Shown piece by piece: positions 35,579-44,349 of a stretch of 64,000 bases of DNA (position 1 is its first letter; each line of letters opens with the position of its first letter). This DNA is from Microbacterium ureisolvens. Its GTDB lineage: Bacteria; Actinomycetota; Actinomycetes; Actinomycetales; Microbacteriaceae. Made by a program: the position numbers and the translations under genes. The DNA lies in NCBI RefSeq assembly GCF_015278315.1, contig NZ_JADIJE010000001.1:124001-188000 (forward strand), in the 5' to 3' direction. The notes below the pieces were generated by a model. That model was not told where the DNA came from. It did not search any database and saw only the letters and a list, made by a program, of their open reading frames with translations.

Positions 35579-36586
35579 ATGAGCGACACCACCCGCGTGA
35601 CCCTCGCCGCGATCGCCGCGGAAGCCGGCGTCTCGCTCGCGACCGTGTCGAAGGTGCTCAACGGCCGCACCGATGTCGCCCCGGCGACGCGGGCGCGTCT
35701 GGAGACCGAGCTGGCGCGCCACGGCTACACCCGCCGATCGGCCAAGCAGCGCAGCGAGTTCGTCGAGCTCGTGTTCCACGAGCTCGAGCCGAGCTGGTCG
35801 ATGGAGGTCATCGAGGGCGTCGAGGACGTCGCGCACGCCGCGGGCCTCTCGGTCGTTCTCACGGTCAGCGGCGACCGCCACACCCCCGGTGCGGACTGGA
35901 TCGACGGCGTCCTGCGTCGCCGGCCGGTGGGTGTCGTCCTGGTGTTCTCCGACATCGCGCCGCGACTGCGCGACAAGCTGCGCGCCCAGGGCATCCCGTT
36001 CGTCATCGTGGATCCGGCCGGCGACCCCTCCCCCGACGTGCCGTCGGTGGGATCGGCCAACTGGTCGGGCGGGCTCATGGCCACGCGCCATCTCATCGAA
36101 CTGGGTCACCACCGCATCGCGGCGATCACCGGCCCCGAGGACATGATGTGCTCTCTGGCGCGCGTCGACGGGTACCGCTCCGCGATGAACGCCGCCGGCC
36201 TGCCGATCGACCCCGCCCTCATCCGGTTCGGCGACTTCCACCCGGGCGGCGGCGAGGCCGCCGGCCGCGAGCTGCTGGCGCTGGAGGACCCACCCACCGC
36301 CATCTTCGCGGGGAGCGACCTGCAGGCGCTCGGTGTCATCGCGGCCGGATCCGCCGCCGGACTCCGCGTCCCGGAGGACCTCTCCGTGGTGGGCTACGAC
36401 GACATCGCCCTGTCGCGGTGGATGAGCCCCCAGCTCACGACGGTGCATCAGCCCCTCCGCCGCATGGGCGAGGAGGCGACGCGGCTCGCGCTGCGCCTCG
36501 CCGACGGAGCGCAGCCCGACACCCTCCGGATGGATCTCGCGACCCATCTCGTGGTGCGCGGCAGCACGGCGTCCCCGCACGACTGA
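35579..36586 (+). CDS. LacI-family transcriptional regulator, candidate for the importer operators
   Basis: 335 residues. HTH: VTLAAIAAEAGVSLATVSKVL, then NGRTDVAPATRARLETEL. The effector domain has HELEPSWSMEVIEGVEDVA, IDGVLRRRPVGVVLVFSD, FAGSDLQALGVIAAG and VVGYDDIALSRWMSPQLTTV. XylR-like actinobacterial LacI regulators look similar. The start is leaderless (TACGAT plus 6 nt). A variant of the CGAAAGTTTCG site found at both importers lies at its promoter, so it probably controls import of xylo-oligosaccharides (inference). Confidence 0.9.
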   Translation: MSDTTRVTLAAIAAEAGVSLATVSKVLNGRTDVAPATRARLETELARHGYTRRSAKQRSEFVELVFHELEPSWSMEVIEGVEDVAHAAGLSVVLTVSGDRHTPGADWIDGVLRRRPVGVVLVFSDIAPRLRDKLRAQGIPFVIVDPAGDPSPDVPSVGSANWSGGLMATRHLIELGHHRIAAITGPEDMMCSLARVDGYRSAMNAAGLPIDPALIRFGDFHPGGGEAAGRELLALEDPPTAIFAGSDLQALGVIAAGSAAGLRVPEDLSVVGYDDIALSRWMSPQLTTVHQPLRRMGEEATRLALRLADGAQPDTLRMDLATHLVVRGSTASPHD

Positions 36587-36867
36587 TGACGGGAGCGGAT
36601 GCCGCGTCCGCTGCTCGCTGGACACCGCGCGCCCGCTCGTCGCGGGGCGGGTGCGCCTTGCGCGCAGGGGGACCACGCGACGCCACCGGACGTTCAGCGA
36701 CGCGTGGCAGGCGATTCACGCGGGGCGCGTAGAAAGGGTGTCATCGACGCACGCGCCGCACCGCGGGGCCGTGTGGGCCCCTAGTCCGAGCAGCGCGGCT
36801 CGTCAACCCCCGTGCACCGGAAACGCGGTCGGACCAGGATCGTTGCACGACGAGGGGAGGCTCAGGG

Positions 36868-37185
36868 ATGGTTCTCGAGAGTCCGACCTCGCCCGCACGG
36901 CGCAACGGTCTGCGTGCGCGCGTCATGCCGGCGCTGAAGGAGCTGCCGCTCCGGCGCCCCGAGCCGCCCGCTCCCGCGGACGCGGCCGTGCGCTGGGAGC
37001 TCGTGGACATCGATCGCTACGAAGTGCGCGCCTGTGGCGCCACCGTGGGCTTCATCGACGTCGTCGGCGCCGTCTTCGTCGTGCTCGCAGGCTCGCGATA
37101 CGACCGTGCCGTCGAGGTGCTGCAGACCCTGGATTTCGCCGCCGCTGTGGACTCGATCTGTCCACCGGCGGCAGAGGCTCGCTGA
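36868..37185 (+). CDS. orphan small protein, unknown function
   Basis: 105 residues. The start at 36868 has GGGGAGG upstream. The N-terminal ~40 residues are basic and Pro-rich (ELPLRRPEPPAP); the C-terminal ~60 look globular (AVRWELVDIDRYEVRACGATVGFIDVVGAVFVVLAGSRYD split over two strands and a hydrophobic turn). There is no signal peptide. The 281 bp upstream of it (36587-36867) contains no gene or repeat I can support beyond one GCGGATGCCGC motif. Terminator hairpins follow. Confidence 0.6.
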   Translation: MVLESPTSPARRNGLRARVMPALKELPLRRPEPPAPADAAVRWELVDIDRYEVRACGATVGFIDVVGAVFVVLAGSRYDRAVEVLQTLDFAAAVDSICPPAAEAR

Positions 37186-37195
37186 CGGAGCGGGT

Positions 37196-37214
37196 CCCCG
37201 CTGATCCCGCGGGG
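37196..37214 (+). terminator. small hairpin after the orphan gene
   Basis: CCCCGC (37196-37201) and GCGGGG (37209-37214) with a 7-nt loop, 10 bp after the stop at 37185. Confidence 0.4.
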
Positions 37215-37254
37215 CGACTGTGCGCCGGCTCGCCTGTGCATGCACTGCCCGGGA

Positions 37255-37283
37255 GAGGCGGGCGCGCCGTGCGCGCCCGCCTC
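37255..37283. terminator. strong bidirectional hairpin
   Basis: A perfect 13-bp stem (37255-37267 with 37271-37283) with a 3-nt loop lies between the convergent orphan gene and the GH3 gene. Confidence 0.65.
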
Positions 37284-37367
37284 CCCGTCAGCGCTTGGCA
37301 GGGACCTCGACCGGCTCCGACGTCGCGGTCCTGGCGCCGAGGTCGATGGGAGCTCGACCACGTGAGT

Positions 37368-37407
37368 GTGCGGCCGGGGACCGGCGGGGGAGCGCCCCCG
37401 GCCGCAC
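37368..37407 (-). terminator. terminator hairpin of the GH3 operon
   Basis: A 12-bp stem, GTGCGGCCGGGG (37368-37379) with its complement at 37396-37407, begins 4 bp after the GH3 stop. The loop can fold further. Confidence 0.7.
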
Positions 37408-37410
37408 CGT

Positions 37411-39789
37411 TCAGTCGTCGGGAGCGACGGTCACCGATGCGTGCAGCCGACGGGTGTGGTCGACGTGACGGGGCTCGCCGACGATCTGCACCGACCGTGT
37501 CGCGACGATCTCGCCGCTGGAGCGGCCGAAGCCGAGCACGATCTCGCCCGGCTCGACGACCCGGCGTCCGTCGCGACCGGTGAAGCACGCGAGGTCGGCG
37601 GGCACGTCGAACGAGACACGCGCCCGCTCCCCTGCCGCAAGCGCCACCCGCGCGTAGGCGATGAGCCGCTGTACCGGCCGCACCACCGACGCGGCCGGAT
37701 CGTGCAGGTACAGCTGCACGATCTCCACGCCGTCGCGGTCGCCGGCGTTCCCGACGTGGATCGACACCCTGACGGCACCGTCGGCTGTCATCTCCGAGGC
37801 GGAGGACTCGGCGTCCGACCAGACGGCCGGCGCGTAGCCGAGACCGTGCCCGAACGGGTAGGCCGGGGTGGGATCGATGTTGGAGACGTCGTTGCGACGG
37901 GCGAGCGTGGACGCGAGATACGTCGACGGCTGAGCGCCGGGGTCGCGCGGAATGCTCACCGGCAGGCGCCCGCTGGGGTTGACGCGGCCGCTGAGCACGC
38001 CGGCGATCGCGCCGGTGCCCTCCTCGCCCGCGAAGAAGCTCTGCACGATCGCGGCCGCCTTGTCGGGCGCCGCACCGAGCGCGTAGGGGCGCCCGGCCAG
38101 CAGCGTCACGATCGTGGGCACGCCGGTGCCGAGCACCGCGTCGACCAGCGCCTGCTGCGCGCCGGGGAGCGTGAGGTCGGCCGCGTCGCAGCCTTCACCA
38201 CTGGTCCCGCGTCCGAACAGGCCCGCCCGGTCGCCGACTGCCAGCATGACGACGTCGGCGCCCGCGACCGCGGCGAGGGCCTCGTCGAAGCCGGCGGTCT
38301 CGCCGCCGTCGATCGTCGTGCCGGCCGCGTGCACGATCTCGGCCCGCGGGAACTCCGCCGCCAGCGACTCGCGCAGCGTCGGCAGGGCGATCCCGAGGGG
38401 GAATTCCGGATGCCGCACGCCGACGTGCGACGGGAACGAATAGCACCCGAGCACGGCGTAGGGGTCGTCGGCCACCGGGCCGATCACCGCGATCCGGCGC
38501 GGTGCGCGACCGCCCGACAGCGGCAGCACGCCGTCGTTGCTCAGCAGCACGATCGCCTCCTCGGCGATGCGGCGGGCGAGCGCGCGGTTGCGGGGCGGGT
38601 CGAGGTCGACCGTGCCGCGCACGGCCTCGATGGAGTCCGTGCCCGCCGCGGCGAGCGCGGGGGGCACCGGCGACCACTCCGCGTCGAGGAGGCCGAGCTC
38701 CGCCTTCTGGCGGAGCACCCGGCGCAGCGCACGATCCACGAGCGCCTCGTCCACGACGCCGTCCTCGACCGCCCGCGCGAAGTCGGCGCCGAAGGTCTTC
38801 ACCGTGGGCAGTTCGACATCGATCCCGGCGGCGAGCGCGCGGGCCGCGGCATCCGTCCATCCGTCGGCGACGCCGTGCAGGTCCTTCAGGAAGGCGATCG
38901 AGAAGTAGTCCGCGACCACCGTGCCCTCGAAGCCCCACTCGTCGCGCAGCAGTCCGGTGAGCAGGCTCTCGTCGGCGGCCGTGGGGACGCCGTCGAGGTC
39001 GGTGTACGAGTTCATCACCGAGCGCACGCCGCTCTCGCGCAGCGCCATCTCGAACGGCGGCAGCAGCACGTCGGCGAGCTCGCGCGCACCGACCGACACC
39101 GGGGCGAGGTTGCGGCCGCCCTTCGAGGCCGAGTAGCCGACGAAGTGCTTGAGCGTCGCGACGACGCCGGTGCTCTCGACGCCCTGGATGTAGGCCGTGG
39201 CGACGGTGCCGACGAGGTACGGGTCCTCGCCGATCGTCTCCTCGACGCGGCCCCAGCGGGCGTCGCGCACGACGTCGAGCACGGGCGCCAGACCCTGGTG
39301 CACGCCGACGGCGCGCATGTCGGCGCCGATCCGCTCGCCCATCTCGCGCACGAGCGCCGGGTCGAAGGTCGCACCCCAGCTGAGCGGCACCGGGTAGGCA
39401 GTCGCGCCCCACGTCGCGAAGCCGGCCAGGCACTCCTCGTGCGCGAGCGCGGGGATGCCGAAGCGGTTCGCGGCCGCGATGCGCTGCTGTGCGCGCTGCA
39501 GCGAGAGCGCCCCGGTCGCGGGGTCGACCGGCGCGGTGCCGAACGGCCGGGTGAGCTGGCCGAGGCCCGACGGCAGCAGCTCGTCGAGGTCGATGTCGTC
39601 GCTCATGTCGTGCTGGTGCGGCGCGACGTCCTCGCCGTCGGCGGACGCCCCGACCCAGACCCCGTACAGCTGCGCGACCTTCTCGGCCACCGTCATCTCG
39701 GCGATGAGGGCCTCGACGCGCTCGTCGACCGGCATCGCCGGGTCGTTCCACAGGCGCAGCGCCGCGGCATCCATCGTCTGCTCTTCCAT
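37411..39789 (-). CDS. GH3 beta-xylosidase
   Basis: 792 residues and no signal peptide, so cytoplasmic. The GH3 N-terminal barrel spans ~25-345: KHFVGYSASKGGRN (substrate-binding Lys214/His215) and nucleophile Asp294 in VVADYFSIAFL, where Tyr after the Asp favours xylosidases. The C-terminal sandwich domain (~380-620) and fibronectin-III-like domain (~680-790) are complete. It releases xylose from imported xylo-oligosaccharides. ATG 39789 has GAAGGG 6 nt upstream; ATG 39795, which overlaps the permease stop, is an alternative. It is the last gene of the second importer operon. Confidence 0.9.
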   Translation of the reverse strand: MEEQTMDAAALRLWNDPAMPVDERVEALIAEMTVAEKVAQLYGVWVGASADGEDVAPHQHDMSDDIDLDELLPSGLGQLTRPFGTAPVDPATGALSLQRAQQRIAAANRFGIPALAHEECLAGFATWGATAYPVPLSWGATFDPALVREMGERIGADMRAVGVHQGLAPVLDVVRDARWGRVEETIGEDPYLVGTVATAYIQGVESTGVVATLKHFVGYSASKGGRNLAPVSVGARELADVLLPPFEMALRESGVRSVMNSYTDLDGVPTAADESLLTGLLRDEWGFEGTVVADYFSIAFLKDLHGVADGWTDAAARALAAGIDVELPTVKTFGADFARAVEDGVVDEALVDRALRRVLRQKAELGLLDAEWSPVPPALAAAGTDSIEAVRGTVDLDPPRNRALARRIAEEAIVLLSNDGVLPLSGGRAPRRIAVIGPVADDPYAVLGCYSFPSHVGVRHPEFPLGIALPTLRESLAAEFPRAEIVHAAGTTIDGGETAGFDEALAAVAGADVVMLAVGDRAGLFGRGTSGEGCDAADLTLPGAQQALVDAVLGTGVPTIVTLLAGRPYALGAAPDKAAAIVQSFFAGEEGTGAIAGVLSGRVNPSGRLPVSIPRDPGAQPSTYLASTLARRNDVSNIDPTPAYPFGHGLGYAPAVWSDAESSASEMTADGAVRVSIHVGNAGDRDGVEIVQLYLHDPAASVVRPVQRLIAYARVALAAGERARVSFDVPADLACFTGRDGRRVVEPGEIVLGFGRSSGEIVATRSVQIVGEPRHVDHTRRLHASVTVAPDD

Positions 39790-39791
39790 GG

Positions 39792-40691
39792 TCATCCCTT
39801 CACCGCCCCGGTGAGCCCGCCGACGATGCGCTTCTCGGCGAGGAGGAAGAACACCAGGGCGGGGATCATCGCCAGTGACGTGTACGCCAGCACGGCGCCC
39901 GTGTTCTGCGAGTACTGCGTGGAGAACTGCGTGACCCCGAGGGGCAGCGGCCACAGCTCCTGCGGGAGCGTGCCGGTCGAGATCACGAGGAGCGGCAGCA
40001 GGTAGCCGTTCCAGCTCGCGACGAACGCGAGGATGCCGACGGTGACGAGGCCCGGCTTCGCCAGCGGCAGCAGGATGCGCCAGAAGAACCCGATGCGCGT
40101 CGCGCCGTCGATCATCGCCGCCTCCTCGAGCTCGTCGGGGATCGCCTTGAGGAACGGCACCAGGATGATGATCGTCGTCGGCAGCGCGAAGGCGATGCCC
40201 GGGATGATCACGCCGAGGTACGTGCCGTGCAGGCCGAGCGTGCGCAGCAGGAGGGTCAGCGGCAGAGCCGCGACCGTCAGCGGGAACATCAGGCCGGCTG
40301 CGAACAGCGTGTACAGCCCTTCGCGTCCCTTGAAGTCGTAGCGCGCCAGCACGAACGCCGCCATGATGCCGGCGATCACGACACCCGCCGTCGTGGCGAC
40401 GGCGAGGAACGTGCTCGCGAACACGTTGCCCCAGAAGCGCGGCGAGCCGAGGACGGCCGCCCAGTTCTCCAGGGTGAACGGGTCGGGCAGGCCCGCGGGG
40501 TTGGCGTTGAGGTCGGCGGTCGTGCGGAAGCCGCCGAGGAAGACGTAGATCACGGGACCCACGGCGACGGCCGCGACGACGAGGGCGACGAGGTAGACGA
40601 ACGGCTGACCCCAGTCGAACCGGCGCCCGGCGGGCTCGGCGTCACGCGGCGAACCGGTGACGATGGTGGTGGTGGTGGTGGTGGCCGACAT
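39792..40691 (-). CDS. MalG-type ABC sugar permease
   Basis: 299 residues, six membrane helices, EAA loop ELEEAAMIDGATRIGFFWRILLPLA, and the MalG-like C-terminus IVGGLTGAVKG. The N-terminus has six consecutive Thr encoded by a (GGT)6 repeat on the plus strand. It starts 1 bp after the stop of the partner permease and runs into GH3. It imports xylose-containing oligosaccharides, judged by the linked beta-xylosidase. Confidence 0.9.
   Translation of the reverse strand: MSATTTTTTIVTGSPRDAEPAGRRFDWGQPFVYLVALVVAAVAVGPVIYVFLGGFRTTADLNANPAGLPDPFTLENWAAVLGSPRFWGNVFASTFLAVATTAGVVIAGIMAAFVLARYDFKGREGLYTLFAAGLMFPLTVAALPLTLLLRTLGLHGTYLGVIIPGIAFALPTTIIILVPFLKAIPDELEEAAMIDGATRIGFFWRILLPLAKPGLVTVGILAFVASWNGYLLPLLVISTGTLPQELWPLPLGVTQFSTQYSQNTGAVLAYTSLAMIPALVFFLLAEKRIVGGLTGAVKG
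40665..40682. repeat. trinucleotide repeat (GGT x6)
   Basis: Six tandem GGT units encode the Thr run at residues 4-9 of the permease. Length changes would stay in frame. Confidence 0.9.
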
Positions 40692-40692
40692 G

Positions 40693-41685
40693 TCAGCGGG
40701 CTCCGTTCGTGAGGGCGCCCTTGAGGTCGCGCCGCAGCGCGAAGCGCTGGTAGATCAGGGCGATGACGAGCGAGATGACGAAGAGGATGACGGCGATCGC
40801 ACTGCCGTAGCCGGGCTGGCCGGCGAACTGGCCCTGCTGCACCATGTAGGTCGCCATCGTCTCGGTCGCGATGCGACGGACCGCGGGCGCGACGGTGACC
40901 CAGACCATGTCGAACACCTGGAGCGATCCGATGATCGACAGGAACGCCCAGATGCGGATGGTCGGGCCCAGCAGCGGGATGGTGATGTGGCGCTGCACCT
41001 GCCACCAGCTCGCGCCGTCGATCTGCGCCGCCTCGGCGAGCTCGTCGGGGATGCCCTGAAGACCGGCGAGGAACAGCAGGATCGCGAAGCCGATGTACTT
41101 CCACGTCAGGACGAAGAAGACCGTCCACAGCGCGACCGCCGGGTCGGCCAGCCAGTTCTGGGCGAACGCACCGAGGCCGATCGCCTCGAGGGTGGCGTTG
41201 ACCGCGCCGTTCGGCTGCAGGATCAGCTTGAACGCGAGACCCGCGATGACCTCGGCGAGCACGTAGGGGACGAAGATCAGGAGCCGGAAGACGGCGCGAC
41301 CGCGCAGCGGCCGGTTCAGCAGCAGCGCGACGGCGATCGCGATCGGCCCCTGCACGAGGAGCGACATCACGAGGATGAAGAAGGTGTTGCCGATGGCCCT
41401 CTGGAACTCGGGGTTGGTGAGCGCGCGGACGTAGTTGTCGAAGCCCACGAAGCGACCGGAATCGGCGAGGTTCTCCCACTGGAACGCGGGCGGGAGGTTG
41501 AAGAAGCTGTAGACCGCCGCCAGCATGACCGGCAGGATCACGAAGCCCACGAAGAGGATGAGCGCGGGCGAGACGAACAGGAGGATCTCGAGGCGCTTGC
41601 GCCGCGAGCCGCGCCGCTTCGGGCGCGCGGGGGTGGGGCCCGGGCCCGCGGAGACCGCGGGCCCGGGAGTGGTGAGTGTTGCCAT
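40693..41685 (-). CDS. MalF-type ABC sugar permease
   Basis: 330 residues. A basic Pro-rich N-terminus (PTPARPKRRGSRRKRLE) precedes six membrane helices. EAA loop: ELAEAAQIDGASWWQVQRHITIPLL. It starts 3 bp after the solute-binding-protein stop. Together with 39792-40691 it forms the membrane channel; no ATPase gene is present in the operon, so a shared MsiK-like ATPase elsewhere is expected. Confidence 0.92.
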   Translation of the reverse strand: MATLTTPGPAVSAGPGPTPARPKRRGSRRKRLEILLFVSPALILFVGFVILPVMLAAVYSFFNLPPAFQWENLADSGRFVGFDNYVRALTNPEFQRAIGNTFFILVMSLLVQGPIAIAVALLLNRPLRGRAVFRLLIFVPYVLAEVIAGLAFKLILQPNGAVNATLEAIGLGAFAQNWLADPAVALWTVFFVLTWKYIGFAILLFLAGLQGIPDELAEAAQIDGASWWQVQRHITIPLLGPTIRIWAFLSIIGSLQVFDMVWVTVAPAVRRIATETMATYMVQQGQFAGQPGYGSAIAVILFVISLVIALIYQRFALRRDLKGALTNGAR

Positions 41686-41688
41686 GAT

Positions 41689-42981
41689 CTACAGAGTCGC
41701 CGCCGCGTCCTGCATCTTCTGGACGATCTCTTCGGGGGTGCCGGTGCCGGCGAAGAGGTTGACGATGCCCTCGTTCATCGCGTTGCCGACCGTGGTGCCG
41801 AACGCGGTGTCGAGCCAGAGCTGGACGAAGGATGCCTGCGCCAGGCCCTCCGCGACCGCCTTGAGGTTCTCGTCCTCGAGCGAGGCCTGAGCTGCGGGGA
41901 CGGTCGGGATGCCCGAGCCGCTGGCCGCGAACTTCTTCTGGACCTCTTCGCTCATGATGTACTCGAGCAGCTCGGCGCACTCCGGCGGAGCATCCGCCGA
42001 GCAGCCGAAGCCGTCGCCGCCGCCGAGGGCGGCGGTCGGGTCGCCGTCGGCGCCGTCGATTCCGGGCACCGGGAACCAGCCGAGGAACGGCGGCACCTGC
42101 TCGTCGGGAGTCAGTCCGCCGATCGTTCCGGCGTTCCAGTGGCCCATGAGCTCCATCGCGGCCTGACCGTTGGCGACCATGCCCGCCGAGCTGCCCGCGC
42201 CCTGCTGGGCGGGCGTGCCGAGGAAGCCGTCCTGGAACGGCTCGATGCCCAGGAACTCCTGCAGCTGCGTGCCGGCGTCGACGAAGCACTCGTCGCTGAA
42301 GTCGAACTCGGTCTCGGCGGCCGCAAGCGTCTCGGGCGAGCACGACTTGAGCGCGAACTGGTACCACCAGTGAGCCGCCGGCCAATTGTCTCCGGCGCCG
42401 ACGGCGATGGGCGTGATGCCGGCGTCCCGCAGCGTGCCGACCGTCTCGACCAGCTCGTCGAAAGTCGTCGGGACTTCGGCGCCTGCCTGCTCGAACAGGT
42501 CGGTATTGTACCAGAAGCCCTCGATGCCGAAGGTGAACGGGATGCCGTACGTCTCGCCGTCGACCTGCCACGGGTTGATCGTCGCGCCGACGCTCGAGAT
42601 CGTGTCGGGGATCGCGTCGTCGAGCGGCTGGAGGTAGCCGTTCTCGACCTGGTCGCGCAGCTCGCCGCCCGGCCACACCTGGAACAGGTCCGGCGGGTCG
42701 CCCGCGGCCAGCGCGTTCGGAATCAGCGTGCGCTGGAGCTCTTCGTTCTGGTAGCCCGTCTGCTCGACGTTGACGCCCGGATGGGCCTCCTCGAACTCGG
42801 CGGCGACCTCTTCCCAGACCGCGGGGAGCGGGCCGGAGGTGGCGTTGTGCCACCACGTGATGGTGACGCCGTCGCCGCTGTCGCCTTCGTCACCGCCGCC
42901 GGCACAGCCGGCCAGCACGCCGGCGGCGAGCCCCGCGACGGCGAGCCCGGCGAAGACGCGCATGCTGCTGCGTGTGTTCAT
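41689..42981 (-). CDS. lipoprotein sugar-binding protein of the second ABC importer
   Basis: 430 residues. The lipobox is LAGC with Cys26, then an acidic linker (GGGDEGDSGDG). The MalE-like fold shows ITWWHNATSGPLPAVW, EFEEAHPGVNVEQTGYQNEELQ, DPPDLFQVWPGGELRD and ASGSGIPTVPAA. AGAGG-type ribosome site before ATG 42981. The CGAAAGTTTCG palindrome begins 12 bp upstream of the start, so a bound repressor would block the transcript leader. The cargo is probably xylo-oligosaccharides, from the linked GH3. Confidence 0.9.
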   Translation of the reverse strand: MNTRSSMRVFAGLAVAGLAAGVLAGCAGGGDEGDSGDGVTITWWHNATSGPLPAVWEEVAAEFEEAHPGVNVEQTGYQNEELQRTLIPNALAAGDPPDLFQVWPGGELRDQVENGYLQPLDDAIPDTISSVGATINPWQVDGETYGIPFTFGIEGFWYNTDLFEQAGAEVPTTFDELVETVGTLRDAGITPIAVGAGDNWPAAHWWYQFALKSCSPETLAAAETEFDFSDECFVDAGTQLQEFLGIEPFQDGFLGTPAQQGAGSSAGMVANGQAAMELMGHWNAGTIGGLTPDEQVPPFLGWFPVPGIDGADGDPTAALGGGDGFGCSADAPPECAELLEYIMSEEVQKKFAASGSGIPTVPAAQASLEDENLKAVAEGLAQASFVQLWLDTAFGTTVGNAMNEGIVNLFAGTGTPEEIVQKMQDAAATL

Positions 42982-42992
42982 CTTCGAACCTC

Positions 42993-43005
42993 TCGAAAGT
43001 TTCGA
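42993..43005. promoter_or_regulatory. CGAAAGTTTCG operator before the second importer
   Basis: The perfect palindrome TCGAAAGTTTCGA (6-1-6) lies immediately before the ribosome site of the solute-binding-protein gene. Its core is identical to 31809-31819. A half-site TCGAAAGT follows at 43014-43021. Confidence 0.6.
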
Positions 43006-43114
43006 CTCCTACGTCGAAAGTGATGTGGACGAGGCAAGAGTACGAGGAAACGTATTTGAGGTCAAGGCCAACAAATTCGGCGGATGCCGCGACCCGGCCC
43101 GTACAGTGAGAGCG

Positions 43115-44278
43115 ATGAGCGATTCCCCAGCGGCCGAAGGCGTGCGCCAGCGCAACCTCGCGCGACTCCTCCGCCTCGTCCACCTCGAGGGGCCCCTCTC
43201 GCGGGCGCGGCTCACGGGCGCCACCGGGCTCAACCGCTCGACCATCGCGGACCTCGTCGGCGAACTCGCGCGCGAGGGACTCGTCGTCGAGCGCGCCCCC
43301 GACCCGTCGCGCCGCGTCGGGCGGCCGTCCCCGGTCGTCGCCGCCGACGCCCGCGTCGTCGCGATCGCCGTCAACCCCGAGGTCGACGCGCTGACGCTCG
43401 CCGCGGTGGGCCTGGACCGCGGCATCCCGCTTCGCGAGCGGATCGAGCTCGATCACCTGCTGACGCCCGACGAGACCGCACGGCTCATCGTCGACCGGCT
43501 CGATCAGTGGCGGTCGGGCGAGCTCGCCGACGCGCGCGTGGTGGCGGTGGGGCTGGCGGTCCCGGGGCTCGTACGCGCCGCCGACGGGCTCGTGCGCAAC
43601 GCACCGCACCTGCGCTGGACCGACGTGCCCCTGCGCGACCTCGTCGAGGCGGCGACAGGCCTTCCCACAGTCGTCGGCAACGACGCGACCCTCGGCGCGA
43701 TCGCCGAGCACCTGTTCGGCGCAGCGGCCGGCTTCGACGACGTCGTGTACCTCAACGGCGGCGCGAGCGGCATCGGCGGCGGGCTGATCGTGCACGGGAT
43801 GCCGCTCCTCGGCGCGGGCGGCTACACGGGCGAGTTCGGGCAGAACCGGCCGGGCATCGCGGCCGAGGCCGACCGTCGCGCCGTCGACGGCGTGCTCGAG
43901 GACGAGGTCAGCCGCGCCCGGCTGCTGGCCGCGGTCGGCCTGCATGCCGCGGACGAGCCCGCACTCGCGGCGGCGCTCGCGGCCGCAGGGGCCGACTCCG
44001 AGGCAGCCGACGAGGTGGCCCGCCAGCGCCGGATCCTCGCCACCGCACTCGCCAACGCAGTGAACGCGCTCAACCCCGCCGTCGTCGTGCTCGGCGGGTT
44101 CCTCGCGACCATCGCCGCGGCCGACGTGGCCGGCTTGAACGACCTCGTCCGCGCGCAGGCCATGTCGGCCAACGCCGAGGAGCTCGAGATCCGCGTCGCC
44201 TCGCTCGCCGAGGACCGGCTCCTCATCGGCGCCGCGGAGGCCGCCTTCGCCGAGCTGCTGCGCGGCCCCACCGCCTGA
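43115..44278 (+). CDS. ROK-family regulator (XylR/NagC type)
   Basis: 387 residues. N-terminal winged HTH: RQRNLARLLRLVHLEGPLSR, LTGATGLNRSTIADLVGELA. The ROK sugar-kinase-like domain follows (~90-387): VVAVGLAVPGLV, VGNDATLGAIAEHLFGAA, YLNGGASGIGGGLIV. The consensus Cys-rich zinc motif of active ROK kinases is missing (GYTGEFGQNRPGIAAEADRR lacks the CGxxGC pattern), so it is a regulator with altered metal site. Start: TACAGT plus 7 nt before ATG 43115. It is divergent from the importer-GH3 operon. Confidence 0.85.
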   Translation: MSDSPAAEGVRQRNLARLLRLVHLEGPLSRARLTGATGLNRSTIADLVGELAREGLVVERAPDPSRRVGRPSPVVAADARVVAIAVNPEVDALTLAAVGLDRGIPLRERIELDHLLTPDETARLIVDRLDQWRSGELADARVVAVGLAVPGLVRAADGLVRNAPHLRWTDVPLRDLVEAATGLPTVVGNDATLGAIAEHLFGAAAGFDDVVYLNGGASGIGGGLIVHGMPLLGAGGYTGEFGQNRPGIAAEADRRAVDGVLEDEVSRARLLAAVGLHAADEPALAAALAAAGADSEAADEVARQRRILATALANAVNALNPAVVVLGGFLATIAAADVAGLNDLVRAQAMSANAEELEIRVASLAEDRLLIGAAEAAFAELLRGPTA

Positions 44279-44303
44279 GCCCGGGCTCGCTCAACGCCGG
44301 GCG

Positions 44304-44344
44304 CGTTTCGCGTGAGTCGTTCCTCGCTCGCTCGACGACCGGGG
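44304..44344. repeat. dispersed repeat, copy A
   Basis: Reads CGTTTCGCGTGAGTCGTTCC then TCGCTCGCTCGACGACCGGGG, a direct repeat of 44350-44400 and an inverted match to 7796-7836. It lies between convergent genes. A partial third copy ends at 44300. Confidence 0.8.
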
Positions 44345-44349
44345 AGGAC

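Noticed and set aside
36587..36867. A gene in the 281-bp region before the orphan gene
   Set aside because: Frames here are arginine-rich with no ribosome site and no recognisable product.
37366..40005. An 879-codon plus-strand reading frame
   Set aside because: It is antisense to the GH3 gene, which has clear catalytic motifs; the plus frame has none.
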